Source: Planococcus citri (taxonomy: Eukaryota > Arthropoda > Insecta > Hemiptera > Pseudococcidae). From it: a stretch of DNA of 64,000 nucleotides. Shown here one piece after another: positions 25,250 through 36,078 of the stretch. The stretch lies in contig NC_088678.1 in the NCBI RefSeq assembly GCF_950023065.1, forward strand, positions 60,418,460 to 60,482,459, read 5' to 3'. The position numbers and the translations under genes were made by a program. Position 1 is the first letter of the stretch. Each line of letters starts with the position of its first letter. Under the pieces are notes generated by a model, which was given only the letters and a program-made list of their open reading frames with translations, ran no database searches and was not told the origin of the DNA.

Positions 25250-25995
25250 ATTGAATCCAAAGTACTTTTTTTGGTCAAATTTTCCCAAGTCAAAAAGTGT
25301 CAATTTCATAGAAGTGCCATTTTTGGCACAATTATTAAAAAGTTTCCATTTTTGTCAAAATTTTCAAAAAGAGTCCATTTCTGGTAAAACTGTGAAAAAG
25401 GGCAAATTTTTTCAAAGTTCTCTCATTGTTTAAAAATTGTCAAACAATAGTCCTGTTTTTTGCCAAACTTTCTTACAAGGTTCTGTGTGTTTTTTTTTGC
25501 CAAATTTGCCCAAGTCAAAAAATGTCATTTTTTGAAAAAGTTGTTTAAAAGTATCAATTTTTGGGGGAAAATGTCAAAAAAAGTCAATTTTTGACAAAAT
25601 AGTCAAGAAGTGTCCATATTAGCACGATTGTCCCTTTTTTTTTTGTCAAATCTTCTCAAGTCAAAAAGATGTGTCAATTCCATTTGGGGGGGGATGTCGA
25701 AAAGCGCCAATGTTTTGCATAATTGTCAAGAACTGCCCATTTTTGGAGCAATTGTTATGAAGTGTCCATTTTTATCAAAATTTTCAAAGTCTCTATTTCT
25801 GGTAAAATTGTCAAGGGAGGCCAATTTTTGCCAAAATGGTCAAACTGCAGTCCTATTCTTGCCAAGATTGCTAAAAAAAAACTGTTTTTGCCAAAATTGT
25901 CAAAAAACTCTGGTTTTTTATCAAAATTTTCAGAGAGTGTCAATGTTTTGCAAGTTGATGATATAAATAATTGTATTGTTACATATTTTGTCAAA
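25250..25995. repeat. Degenerate minisatellite of TTTTTGCCAAAATTGTCAAA type
   Basis: Units of roughly 30-50 bp built on 'CCATTTTTGxCAAAATTxTCAAAAAGTGT' repeat across the interval. Sequence of the same type resumes after 26840 (TTTTTGCCAAAATTGTTATG), so the LINE and hAT fragments between appear to be inserted into one array. Long open frames (for example 25610-25966) are repeat translations. Confidence 0.65.
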
Positions 25996-26003
25996 ATTCT
26001 CAG

Positions 26004-26343
26004 CAGGGCTTCAAACCCGTACCCGTACCCGTACCCGTACCAGTACCCGTACCCGTACCCGTACCTGAATACCCGAATACCCGAACAAAAATCCATAAAT
26101 TTCTGTACCCGAACCCGTACCCGTACCCAAAAAAATAAAACAAGGAATACCTGTACCCGAACCCGTACCCGATTAAAGTATTTTGAACCCAAATACCCAA
26201 TAGATCAGGTATTTTTTCAGGTATTTCATCAAAATTGTATCAAAAATGGCGAAAATTGAAGAAAATCCCATACCCATACCCGATACCCGTACCCGAAAAA
26301 TTTTCTGTACCCGTACCCGAAAACGTTCGGGTTTGAAGCCCTG
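26004..26343. mobile_element. hAT-type MITE with CCCGTA hexamer core (340 bp)
   Basis: Perfect 16-bp TIRs, CAGGGCTTCAAACCCG at the left and its complement CGGGTTTGAAGCCCTG at the right. An exact 8-bp duplication ATTCTCAG flanks it at 25996-26003 and 26344-26351. CAG-starting TIRs and 8-bp duplications are the hAT hallmark. The inside is mostly (CCCGTA)n and variants (ACCCGAA, ACCCAT), concentrated at both ends around an A-rich middle, with no transposase. The exact duplication suggests a fairly recent insertion. Long open frames across the hexamers encode Tyr-Pro or Gly-Tyr repeats and are artefacts. Confidence 0.92.
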
Positions 26344-26351
26344 ATTCTCAG

Positions 26352-26525
26352 GAATGTCCCAGACATAACAAAGCTCAAGACTGGCTTAAGCAGGCCCTGA
26401 TGTTGGAAAAATGGCCCTGCGAACTCCCCGACTTGCTCGAACAGGGAGGCAGACCATTTTCAGTCTTCGCCAGTGAAGCATTAACCCTGAAGACACTCCA
26501 GCAAAGCGAAAGCAATGCTGCATGA
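26352..26525 (+). pseudogene. LINE reverse-transcriptase C-terminal tail, 5'-truncated
   Basis: An open frame of 57 codons ends at TGA 26523-26525. It begins at the hAT duplication with E-C-P-R-H and continues through WLKQALMLEKWPCELPDLL to RPFSVFASEAL. This resembles the end of non-LTR retrotransposon ORF2 proteins after the RNase H or zinc-knuckle region (typically ...H-x-L-x-x-C-P-R..., then a Trp/Pro-rich helix and F-A-x-x-V/A near the stop). Codon use is balanced and GC-richer than the surroundings, unlike chance frames here. It lacks the catalytic domain. LINE insertions are typically 5'-truncated, as seen here. Clade (R1-like or other) is uncertain. The assignment is from pattern recognition, not a search. 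Confidence 0.6.
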
Positions 26526-26840
26526 TCAAATATCCGAAAGCAGCAGGAGCTATAGTACAGTGAGATCTGGCCTATCAAGGACACAATAGTGTCTACTTAT
26601 AGGTGCGCGGGCTAGGCATGCTACCCCTGACTTGCAAATCAGTGCACCATTGAAGAAGAACCCAGTAGCAAAGTGGACATAGAGGATGCCGAGCATGCGG
26701 TCAACTACCAACGCCAAAGATTTTTTGTTTCATGTTAGAATTAAGTCAAGTTGTAAATAGATGACCAGCTATGATCCATAGTTAACTATTGAAAATAAAA
26801 TAAGGAGCGTTACTTATGATGAGCCATCAAAAAAAAAAAC
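26526..26840 (+). mobile_element. 3' UTR and poly(A) end of the LINE fragment
   Basis: After the stop, about 300 bp of balanced-composition sequence leads to GAAAATAAAATAAGG (26790-26804, AATAAA-like) and an A10 run at about 26829-26838. The minisatellite sequence then resumes. A polyadenylated 3' end next to a truncated ORF is what target-primed LINE insertion produces. Confidence 0.5.
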
Positions 26841-26924
26841 AAAGTTGAATGGTCATAATTTTTGCCAAAATTGTTATGAAATTTGTTCTTTTTTCATGTT
26901 AGGTAGATCAAAAAATTGTAAGTG

Positions 26925-27180
26925 TGTTCATCGGGGTATTCTGACCTGCTTATCACAAATCCAGCGTTAGTTTTTCGTAAAATTAATCCCAAAGGTGGCA
27001 AACACACACTTTTTCCAAATATCACTCCATTTAGAGGCCCCTTGGCTTGGCCACTTGAATGGGTATGGGTGGGGCTCAAATTTTTTTGGGGTAATATCTC
27101 ACTCAAAGTAAACTTTTCCACTAATTTTCGTCCAAATCCAGGATATGTTTCTTCTTCACTCCACCTCAATAAACACTAAC
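26925..27180 (+). repeat. Dispersed repeat family K, copy 1
   Basis: Shares an ordered set of words with 30400-30590: GTGGCAAA, GAGGCCCCTTGGCTTGGCCACTTGAATGG (versus GAAGCCCTTTGGCGCAGCCC), TCAATTTTTxTTGGG, CTCACTCAAAGxxAACTTxxCCAC, TTTCTTCTTCACTCCACC. The two long open frames, one per strand, are incidental. Confidence 0.5.
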
Positions 27181-30100
27181 ACCTAAAATTCTATTTAAAA
27201 TTTTCTATTTTTTAACAATTGAAGTGTTCAGTTACAAGAGCATACAGACCAAAAAATCAGCTCCCTCCTCCAGTAAAAAAAAAAAAAAACCTAATCAGCT
27301 TCTTAAACAAAAAATTGAGAATCCGTGAGTTTTTTTAATTTTCCAAAATATTCCAAAAATTGTAAAACTGATGAAAAACCCATTACCTCATTTTAAGAAA
27401 CACATTTCTGGTTTTATCTATAATTACGCCCTGTCATTGATGAGAATAGGTAGGTAATGCTTTTCTTAAAGGAACCAAATTTTTTTTAAAAAAGTGCTCT
27501 AAATTCTCAAAATGTGTAATTTGATTCATGAAGATAACAAAGATCTTCTCAAAACAATATGAAATGATCACAGATTGCACAGTTCCACAAAACTCACCAT
27601 CTAAAACACCCATAGCAAAAGCTACATTTTTGACTATACGACATCGTCGCTGTTGAATTTCCATAATCGAACTACGCATCCGAATATCGAAATCTCAACA
27701 CAGGTAAATATCGGTCGAGCTTATTTGAATTTATAAACACTGTTCGAGTCTACGTCGTCGTTGTCTTCGGTCTTTTACGTCATCGAACATGACAAAATGC
27801 GACCAAAAACCTCGTATAAATTATGTAGGTACCATAGTATATAAGACGAATATAAATATAATATAAATCTTCAAAAGCAAAGGCACACAGCTCGATCCAT
27901 TAATTTGTTGGAAAATACTCTCCCTGCCAATAGTCTCTGGTGTCAGCATAGTTCGGCGGACCGTTCAGTCGTCGGTTAATCTCATTAGAATAACATTGAG
28001 TTGACTGGACGAAGGAAGAAGAGGCTCGGTACTCGGAGAGGAGGATGAGGCCGACATTCGGCATCGATTTTTATTAAACTTTCTGATTTTAATCTGTGTG
28101 TACACGCGGAGCTTCAAAAAAACAGATGACATAGCAATCGATTAGAACAATAGATGGTCGAGTGAGACAGAAGGCTATACGTTGCCTTCATCTATAACTA
28201 CGACGTAAAATTTTTAATTCTTTTATTATGCAAATAACTCGTATATAGTATAAGTTGTAGCGTTAAGTACTAGTGGCCTGAAGGGCTGAAGGGTGAGCTT
28301 ATAAGGGACTATGAACAGATGCGTGCTCTATGCCTACACACACACACACCGTACATAGTTGTAACCTTTAAAATAAAGTACACCCTCTCGTTTCGCCTTC
28401 CTCCTTCACACTTTCACCTCCCTTGCCCTTGCTCCTCTTCATTCGGCTTCTTTGTGTAACTAAATAAGCGTGAAAATGTAACTACTAACATAGTTACATG
28501 CTTCGTACTACATATAAACCCTCCTCTGTTGCATTCACCCTCCGCAGCCAGGTTACACACTATGAGCTCGTCGTGTACTTACAATGTCCTTCCTATTACC
28601 ATAAATTGATTGACCGTTTATTGGTTTCCTATTCGTTGATTGATGCGTTTCATTTGTCGCTAATACTAATTTTCGACAAATTAAGGGAGACCCCCTCCTA
28701 GCCCAGGATTAGGATACCGCGCGTCCTATATGCTGTGGAAAAAAAGATCTCGCGATATTTTCCTTTTTTCCCTTCGATAGTGCTCTGATCCGATCACATC
28801 GAGGGTCACTGTAGATGACCACGTACACATACTAAATTTTACTCTTCTTTCGTCGTCACACTGCTCGAGAGTTTAATTCGATTAATTACCCAATCGGTCA
28901 AACATAGCAACCGTAAGCTTAGTGCATGTGTGAATTATAGAGACATAATCACTGATTCACATACTAGGTCAATGAGTCACCCTTTTGCACTTTAAACATC
29001 TCCTTATCTCGAACACAATTAATCTAAATCTAGTTATAAAAATTATTTTCTCAACATTCAAAAACAATAAAATTCGTATAGTACGTTTCCGGAGGACTTG
29101 GCACATCGACATCGATATACAGAGAGAGAAAAAAATAGGCAACCTATCTGTAAAATCCATCTCGCTGTGGTCCCCGCCACCCATTCGGTTTCGAATTGTT
29201 TTTGAATTTCGCGTACACAACGAGAGAGAGATAAACAACTCTCTCTGAATAGAAAAACAACAAACCTTTCTGCGCTCAAGACAAAAGAAATTAAATGCGT
29301 AAACTGAAAACAATACTCGATGAATAAATGCCTATAACGAGATAACATTTCATTTCGTAGTCGTACAAATAGAGAACCCGAATAAGTCGAGTTGTTCTTG
29401 TTCCATTGTTAATTAGACCTGTAGTGAAAAAGGTACCGGGTCGAGAAAACCACCCTTGGTGAACGGTTCATCTTGGGATAGATATCGATATCCGAACCCT
29501 TATAACTCTTTACTAAGTTCAAATTCAGCGTACAGGAAGATCTCAATTATAAATTAGCTCGCATTTTCGAAATGAGTAATTTTCAATCCTGTTAGATTCG
29601 AGGATCCACTTCCAAGTCTTCGAAATGCAAAATGTATTTCAACTTGAAGTACTTAAACCTTTCTTGTGTTTTCCAAATTTGAAAAATGTCTTCATAAAAA
29701 ATAAAAATATAATATTTTTGTCAATTTTAACGCAACATTAAAGACTGCAAAAAATTCGTAACTAAATTTTCAATTTCGTTGTCCCAATCTTTTCCCCTTT
29801 CATCGAATCCATCCAAGCAGTGGAGAGAAAGAGCCTCGATTTGAAGAACTTTAGCATTAAAAATAAATTTACTATCAATCGTATTGGATTTCAATTTTTA
29901 AAATTCTCTGAAAAATGTTGATTTTTTAAAAAATAGACAGCCCAATGATAATTTTTCTAGAAATTTGATTACAAATTTGAAAATTACAAACAGTTGATTT
30001 ACAATATTGACGAAGATAGAAGATTCTCCAATCGCATATTTCAAGACTTTGAAATATTTTTCTTAAAAAAAAAAAATAATAAAAATAGATACGAGTAGGT

Positions 30101-30390
30101 ATGCCAGGTTTGAACAAATCCAATCTGAGTCGAAATTCACTTTTTTTACTTGAATTTTTTCTGGCACCTACTAAAATGAGTAAAAAAATATAAATTTCGA
30201 AAATTTGAGTGAAACATTCGCGAAAAGTTCGGTAATCGAAGTATTTTGACCTATTTTCGTGATCCACCAGTCTTCAGCGTTTAGTAGAGGACCAAAAGTG
30301 GTATTGAATTTTGAATTCAATGAAACAGGGAGGTTCAGAAACTCAAATCGCAATTTTTGAAGGGGATGACCAAGTTATTGCACATGTTAT
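27181..30390. other. AT-rich flanks around a CpG-rich core (27650-29500), no gene recognised
   Basis: The core has CGTCG/ACGACG words, a (CA)n tract at about 28336-28349, an AGAGAGAG tract near 29120 and a TATCGATA site at 29483-29490. Overlapping open frames of 87-114 codons at 28969-29348 run on both strands and show no domain. I treat them as chance frames in CpG-rich DNA. Confidence 0.4.
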
Positions 30391-30394
30391 ACTA

Positions 30395-30600
30395 GGTAGG
30401 TAGGTACCTAAAAGTGGCAAAAAAACAGGATTTTCTTCAAAAATTACCTATTTTGAAGCCCTTTGGCGCAGCCCTCTGAATGGCTAAGAGACTCAATTTT
30501 TCTTGGGTAGCCTCCCACTCAAAGGCAAACTTCCCCACGAATTTCCATATGTGTTTTTTTTACTCCACCCACAGTTCCTGAATGATCCATATTAATTTTG
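30395..30600 (+). repeat. Dispersed repeat family K, copy 2
   Basis: Diverged relative of 26925-27180 in the same orientation, preceded by TAGGTAGGTAGGTACCTA. A short piece of its right end (CCTGAATGATCxAT...TTTTCAGACAAAA) is repeated at 30731-30775, so a partial tandem duplication is present. Confidence 0.45.
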
Positions 30601-30789
30601 AAATTTTCAGACAAAAAAATAAAGATCTTGGGTGAACGAGAGAAAATTGGATCCTGAGCATAATAAGGCAAGGTTGAAAATTGAGGAGCTGAAGCCAGAG
30701 GAACTGGATCCTCACTTTTCAGAGCCCTGTTCCTGAATGATCAATTTTTATTTCAAAGTTTTCAGACAAAACAGATCTTAAAGGGATGA

Positions 30790-32430
30790 AGAGAGTAATA
30801 ATTGTGGATACTTTTGAAAACTACATGACAAGAACAAAAACAAAAAATCATTTTGTCAGCAGGAATTGAAAATTTTTCGTCAACTGTGATAAAGCTCCAA
30901 AATTTAAAAAAATATACCCACCAATTCCTCTTTATTTTGTCCAGTTAGAAGAAACGAAGGTGGTAGGAAGAGTAGTGAGTAATTTTCGAAATAGGTACAT
31001 TCAAATTGTGGAGTTGAAAAAAATTACTCACAGAAAAAATTAGAGGAAATAGAAAAAAAAATTGAAAAAAAAAACTAAAATACATGCCACTTTAAAATAT
31101 TTTGAATGCTGAATTCAGTTTTTTGAATTTCGAAGAATTTTTGAAAATTTTAATACTTGAGAGTATAGGTAAGTAAAGTACTTATTTATAAAATATTAAA
31201 ATTTGATCGAATTGAGACAGTAAACTAAAATTTGATTTACATTCTATTTCTGGACCTTTCAAATCCATTATTGGCTCGTTTTAACGGATTTGGAGCTATA
31301 TTCAATATTTTTCTAAAACTTTGGTGCATACAATAAGAACACAAATTGTTTTGATGTTAAGTAGCTAATTTAAATGGGTGCTTAAAAAAAAAAGAAAAAT
31401 AAATACTTAATGCTTTTCGAGAAAAAATAGGATTGTCAGTTTTTGAAAATTGAATCAGGTAATCCAACTACCAATCCAGCAATGATGTATTGAGTCAAAA
31501 ATTGTTCAACGTTTTCAATGGTTACTTAAATTCATCGATATTTTTTTCCTGCAATTAATTCTGGGAAAGTATGAACAAATTGTATGGAGCTTGAGGCACT
31601 AAATCAGCTCGATACAGCCATCAATCAATCAGCAGAAAATAAACCAAATTTTTAAATTTTTTCCAAAACTATTTGTTGGAAAATGAAATAAAGTAGGTAG
31701 ATTGGAATATGCAGAAAAGGATCCCAGAAATCAATTGAAATTGTCACGAGAGTGATTATCTCGAACCTGTGGGCTCAGAATCCTTTTTATGGAATCTCCC
31801 AAGGATTGAAATATCTACAGATTCGGTAGTTAGAGGTTCGAAATCTGATTGGAAGTACCACTAATAAGTTCAGGTGGTGAAAGGTCATAATACAGATTAA
31901 ATTTCACTCGGTTTTCTGTTTCAATTCAATCAATTTCGAGTTTTTCCATTTTCACAGACCAAACAATAATTATTAAAAATTCGCAAAAATATAAAAAATG
32001 AAATTATGGGCTTGAAATCCAAACTGCTAGTCATTAAAATTCTTCATTTTTTCCTCAAATTTTCCACAGAGAAGATTTGTTGCTTCAAATGGATCTCACT
32101 AGAATTCCTGCTTTTTTCAAAAAGCACTAGAAAATGTTTCAGTCTCTTGCAATATTGGATTACAAATCCTAATCAAACCTCACATCATTTCAGAATTTTG
32201 AGATGTTTTGTAGGAAATACCTACAGCAATTTCTCTACAAATTTTGCAAGTTCGTACTACCTACCTACTTCCAACCGAAGAATGCAAAAATCAGAATCCC
32301 ATCTCCACATGCACACGAGCATTATAAGACTCGCTATTCATTTTCTTCCTGTCCACTTCAGCGCACCCCATATCTGCATACAGTATAATAAATGGGTTTG
32401 TACATATGGAAATTTGAATGCCCTCCATAA
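30790..32430. other. AT-rich stretch, no supported gene
   Basis: A 142-codon frame at 32006-32434 is among the longest in the window, but it is made of Phe/Leu/Ser/His-rich sequence without domain or repeat and changes character midway. With no splice context or recognisable similarity I do not call it a gene. Otherwise A/T tracts only. Confidence 0.4.
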
Positions 32431-33560
32431 ATAAAAAAGGGACCAAAACTGAAGATAATAATCACCGTATCCGAGTAACTTATTCCAATCCCCATTTTAA
32501 TATCATGGACAATTAACGCGAATCGAATTCATTCTCGATGACGAGCATTTTGTATTATTTTTGTTTAAAAACTTGCAAAAGAATCATAAAAACAATACGA
32601 TCGTACGCAAAAAAGAACTCTCGTTCGATTTCGATTGGCAAAAATGTATATCTGCGAAACTTTTTGCTTAAATGTATAAGCGAGTAAAGTACCCAACATA
32701 GTATAAAAGAACCCGACCGCGACGACGAGTTAAACTCTTATTAGATTTGCGTTTAAAATTCATCAACGACCTAGTAGAATACTCGTTCGTCGATAAAAAT
32801 AAATTGCCGTTCGGTTTTCGGCTTGAGGGGCGCCTTTTGCAGGAAAAAAGAAGTGGAAAAACTTTTATCGAGTAAAAATTTTCTCAATACTTTGGGTACC
32901 TACATAGTATGGTATAGTTCTATCGTATCTCGGTGTATACTCTATAAAACGATATAATATAAAGATTGAACCTCGAACCCTGAACGTTGAGTGGAGTCGA
33001 GGGGGGTTCAGGGGTGTCGCACATTTTAACGATACTTGGCGCGAGCTTCTGTATGTTTTTTTTTGCGACGACGAGAGCGGAAAACTTAAAACTGAGATTA
33101 TTAACATTAACACCAAATTTCGCGTATTAAAGTTCGGGGGTATAAAGGGTTGCTGGGGATGTAGACAATTTTGGCTTTGGCGCGCATATATTACAATCTA
33201 AAGGTGGGCGGTACTATCGAGATACGCCGGCTCGCGAAAATTCCCGCCTTTAGTTTTTCTCTGTCGGTTTTGCATATAGTTATTTTGCATATATTTTATG
33301 TGTAGCTTCGTCTCTGTCCTGTCGAGCACCCGAGAGTTGGCCGTGGCGGCGGTGGCGAAAGTAGGAGCAACCAGTAGTAGGAAGGATATGCAAATTTACG
33401 CCGAGTTCCACCACACAACGACGACAACGACGTCGCCAAAATACCCGAATGTTTACGTTTTTCCCCTTTCTTTTGTATTTTTCGACCATGTCATTGTCGT
33501 ATATTGTGTAACGAAAAACAATACACGAAGATGAAAAATAACTCTTATAGCCACTAAAAG
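32431..33560. other. CpG-rich block with TATA-like sequence
   Basis: CpG density rises (32700-32830, 33000-33440). GGGGGTATAAAGGGTTG at about 33137-33153 looks like a TATA element on the plus strand, but no initiator or first exon follows convincingly. Open frames on both strands at 33280-33534 are CGA/ACG-repeat translations. Confidence 0.3.
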
Positions 33561-33589
33561 ATAGCTTGAATTGGTAGTTTGTTGTATTT

Positions 33590-33871
33590 ATGTCCGAGTT
33601 GGTGGCGGTGGCGGTCCAAGTTCAAAAATTGTCCCGAAATCCGGTTCTGTATTTGTTGAGAAATGTGTCAAGGTTCGTTGAAATTTATATTATTACTGCT
33701 GAACCAAGTATTCGGTGGCATATGACGAGTAGGGTCTTAATTGGGCTACAGCAAAATTTATCCCCTCGTACCTATAATCTACTGAAAAGAGACAATCTCA
33801 TGACTGATTCTTGTTCTTATTGCTATAGATTTGAAGTAACATTGGCCACAATAATTCACTGTTTTCAGTAG
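33590..33871 (+). pseudogene. Possible LINE-type C-terminal fragment with a zinc-knuckle-like motif
   Basis: A 93-codon frame whose second half, about residues 53-93, reads L-Q-Q-N-L-S-P-R-T-Y-N-L-L-K-R and then C75-x2-C78-x3-E82 and H90-C91. Many LINE ORF2 proteins end with 'LPTRxNLxRRGL...CxxCxxxETxxHxLxxC'. Order and spacing agree, although the usual middle His is replaced (T87). The frame stops at TAG directly after the motif and an in-frame stop lies just upstream, so it is at best a decayed scrap. The first half matches nothing I know. It could also be chance. Confidence 0.3.
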
Positions 33872-34248
33872 GTAACTTATTCACAAAGGTGGGTCGAATG
33901 GTCCTACTCTTTTCAAAACCAACAAAAATAACTGCTTTGAAGTAGCCTCAAAAAGTTGTATTCCTTCTGCTCCCCTCATCGCCCAGCCAGAGAGCATAAG
34001 TTTCTATACCTCACCCCCCCCCCCCAATAGAATAAATTCTGATCGGATCAGTCAAATTATTGACCTTTGACATGTCATGAAACAGTACATAAGGCTATCA
34101 TTGATCAAATTTGGATACCAGTGATCCAAATTTAGCACTTTGCCTTGTTAAGAATAATGTTCTGAAGTGTTTAAAAAAATAGATCACTTTTCATTCAAAA
34201 ATTACTGCAATGAAAATGGACCCATCGGTAGTGTAATAATAGATAGGT
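33872..34248. other. Short AT-rich spacer with a C run
   Basis: Contains a C12-C13 run at about 34013-34025. Nothing else definable. Confidence 0.4.
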
Positions 34249-34675
34249 ATGTACTTTTATCACTTGAAAAAATTAATTTTAGGTGAACTCGACTTAATTT
34301 TAGAAAGAGGACCACGGAGAGGCGGTAAAGTAAAAATGAGTTCATCACCGCAATTCTTCTTCAATTTTGGCTATTGAGTCAACAAAATCGTTTTTTGAAA
34401 TCACTTTTAAAAGAGAGCGTAACTACCCATGGAATGAATCACTTTTCAGGCAGGATCAACTTCTTCGCTCTTCATTCAAACAAATCAACATTTTAAATGA
34501 TCTTTCGATTGAAGAGTTGGTCTTATTGCTTTTGATGAATTACATAGAACACCTGTTTTTTCAAAATTAAAAAAATATACCCACCATTAAAATGTCGAAT
34601 CAACAAAGAGAGGTCTTTGAACAGTCATCCTTTGATTTGTACGGAATCAAGCCAGATCGAAACAGCGTGTCCTAA
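34249..34675 (+). pseudogene. Cluster of coding-like scraps, unrecognised
   Basis: Three short frames follow one another on the plus strand. 34249-34377 contains G-E-L-D-L-I-L-E-R-G-P-R-R-G-G-K-V-K. 34367-34570 contains 'NDLSIEELVLLLL'. 34592-34675 is a 27-residue frame starting MSNQQREVFEQ. Their mixed, polar composition differs from the Phe/Lys/Asn frames typical of this window. They could be remnants of one gene or element broken by stops and frameshifts, or exons. No family is recognised and no function is claimed. Confidence 0.15.
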
Positions 34676-35495
34676 GACCACCGTAACCAACATTTTTGAT
34701 ATAAAAGTTGCCTTATCGTTGGATTTTTGACGAATTTTTAAAAATGTAAAAAAATGTTCAAAAACGCTGTTTTTATACCTAGGTATTTAACAATTTTTCA
34801 ACTAAGTACATACGTCTTCATGAAATATTTTTTTTTCAAACAAAATGAACCAATGTGAATATTTATTCAATTTAAAACCCTCTCTCCTCGACACCCCCCC
34901 CCCACTCTTTGGAAATTACCGATTTTATGAACATTTCAAAGTTTCCAGCGAGTTTCGATTTTCTCTAAAAATTTTAAATTAGGGGAGAGGGAGGGTGTTT
35001 TGGACACTTTTCTTTGATTTGAAATTGCGAGCGACAGGAAACACCTAGAAAGGCGGGGTTGGTCTTATTTGAAAGAGGATCTCAACGCGCACATTTTGAC
35101 CTACTCAAAAAAATTTTAAGTTCCAAATTGAACAAACTACTGGACGTTGAAGAAAACACGTTTTGGGTGGATGTGTTGGACAAATGGGTGATGTTTTGGA
35201 CACGCTGAGAAAAGACGTTTTTTTGAATGTGTATCTTTGGAAATCCCAAATTTCAATCCATTAGAAATCAATTGTCAGTATCTGTACACAATTTCACACA
35301 ATTTCAGTTGACTCGGATTGTTTTTAATATTAGTGAGGCAATGTTGAAGAGTCAACTTTTTCATGCCATATTTTTCAGCCAGTGCTAGCCTGCTCGAATT
35401 GACATATTTTCAGGAGGCAACTTCAAATCGTTCTTGATTAGCATTTATCTTTCCAGACTTATTAAAAGTCTTTCCTGGATTTGTCGGATAAAACT
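34676..35495. other. AT-rich stretch with recurring GATGTTTTGGACAC motif
   Basis: GxGTGTTTTGGACAC near 34996 and GATGTTTTGGACAC at 35190-35203 are matched in reverse (GTGTCCAAAACATCCCCAC) at 36126-36144, across the TIR element. Two C/G-rich short tracts also occur. No gene seen. Confidence 0.35.
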
Positions 35496-35497
35496 GA

Positions 35498-36076
35498 CCC
35501 ACTTGACAATAGATTCGCCGCTTTAAGCCGAAACGCCGGCTGATTTTTGTAAATCTGCCACTTAAAAGGCGCTCAAAAATGACAGTAAATTTGCCGGTGA
35601 AAAAACGCCAGCTAGAAGCGGCTAGTTTATAAAATCAGCCATTTAAATCAGCCGCTTTCCGCCACTTTTAGAAAAACAGCCGCTTTTGAGCCGGCGTTTC
35701 AAGCAGCAGTTTTTTATTTTGTTGATTTGCCGATTACAATGCACATGCGCAACCTGTGTTCAGAACTCATTTTCAAAAAATTTAAAGGAAAGTACGAAGT
35801 GCGGTACATGTATACCACTTGAAAACGAAGATTTTGTTGTTGCTGTGATAGCTGAATGGTGAGCGCTCTGGACTTCCACGCAGGAGTCGCGGGTTCGATC
35901 CTACCTTGGGCTAGAAATTTTTTGTAGCTTGGTAGATTTTTCGGCGTTTTAATGAATTTATCAGCCACTTTAAACAGCCGCTTTTGGCTGGCGTTTTTTT
36001 ACCGGCAAATTTACTGTCATTTTTGGGCCGGCTTTTTCACCGGCTTTTTCGGGCGGCGAATCTATTGTCAAGTGGG
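35498..36076. mobile_element. Non-autonomous TIR element, family CCC-2, carrying a tRNA-like sequence (579 bp)
   Basis: The outer 23 bp are perfectly inverted, starting CCCACTTGACAATAGATTCG. A further inner inverted block (35572-35621 against about 35980-36028, containing CAAAAATGACAGTAAATTTG) matches at roughly 46 of 50 positions. GA flanks both ends (35496-35497, 36077-36078), a possible 2-bp duplication. AGCCGCTTTT and GGCGTTT words repeat inside. The centre holds a tRNA-like sequence. No transposase is encoded. It shares CCC/GGG ends and dinucleotide flanks with the CCC-1 family but no other obvious similarity. Confidence 0.85.
35843..35914 (+). repeat. tRNA-like sequence (SINE head or tRNA pseudogene) inside the CCC-2 element
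   Basis: TAGCTGAATGGTGAGCGC at 35849 onward matches an internal promoter A box. GGTTCGATCC at 35892-35901 is a canonical B box, about 40 nt downstream. The acceptor stem does not pair well and no clear anticodon stem can be drawn, so a functional tRNA is unlikely. The boxes could still recruit RNA polymerase III and so transcribe half of the host element. Confidence 0.6.
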
Positions 36077-36078
36077 GA

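Noticed and set aside
25610..26259. Open frames of 118-178 codons on the plus strand and 145 codons on the minus strand
   Set aside because: They run through the minisatellite and the CCCGTA hexamers of the hAT MITE; Tyr-Pro and Gly-Tyr repeats are translations of the hexamer, open on both strands at once.
28969..29348. Overlapping frames of 87-114 codons on both strands
   Set aside because: Open on both strands at the same place with no domain; typical of CpG-containing low-stop sequence.
32006..32434. 142-codon plus-strand frame
   Set aside because: No domain, changing composition, an overlapping open frame in another phase, and no splice or promoter context.
33137..33153. TATA-box promoter (GGGGGTATAAAGGG)
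   Set aside because: No initiator about 30 bp downstream and no first exon or donor in a sensible position; kept only as a remark on the block.
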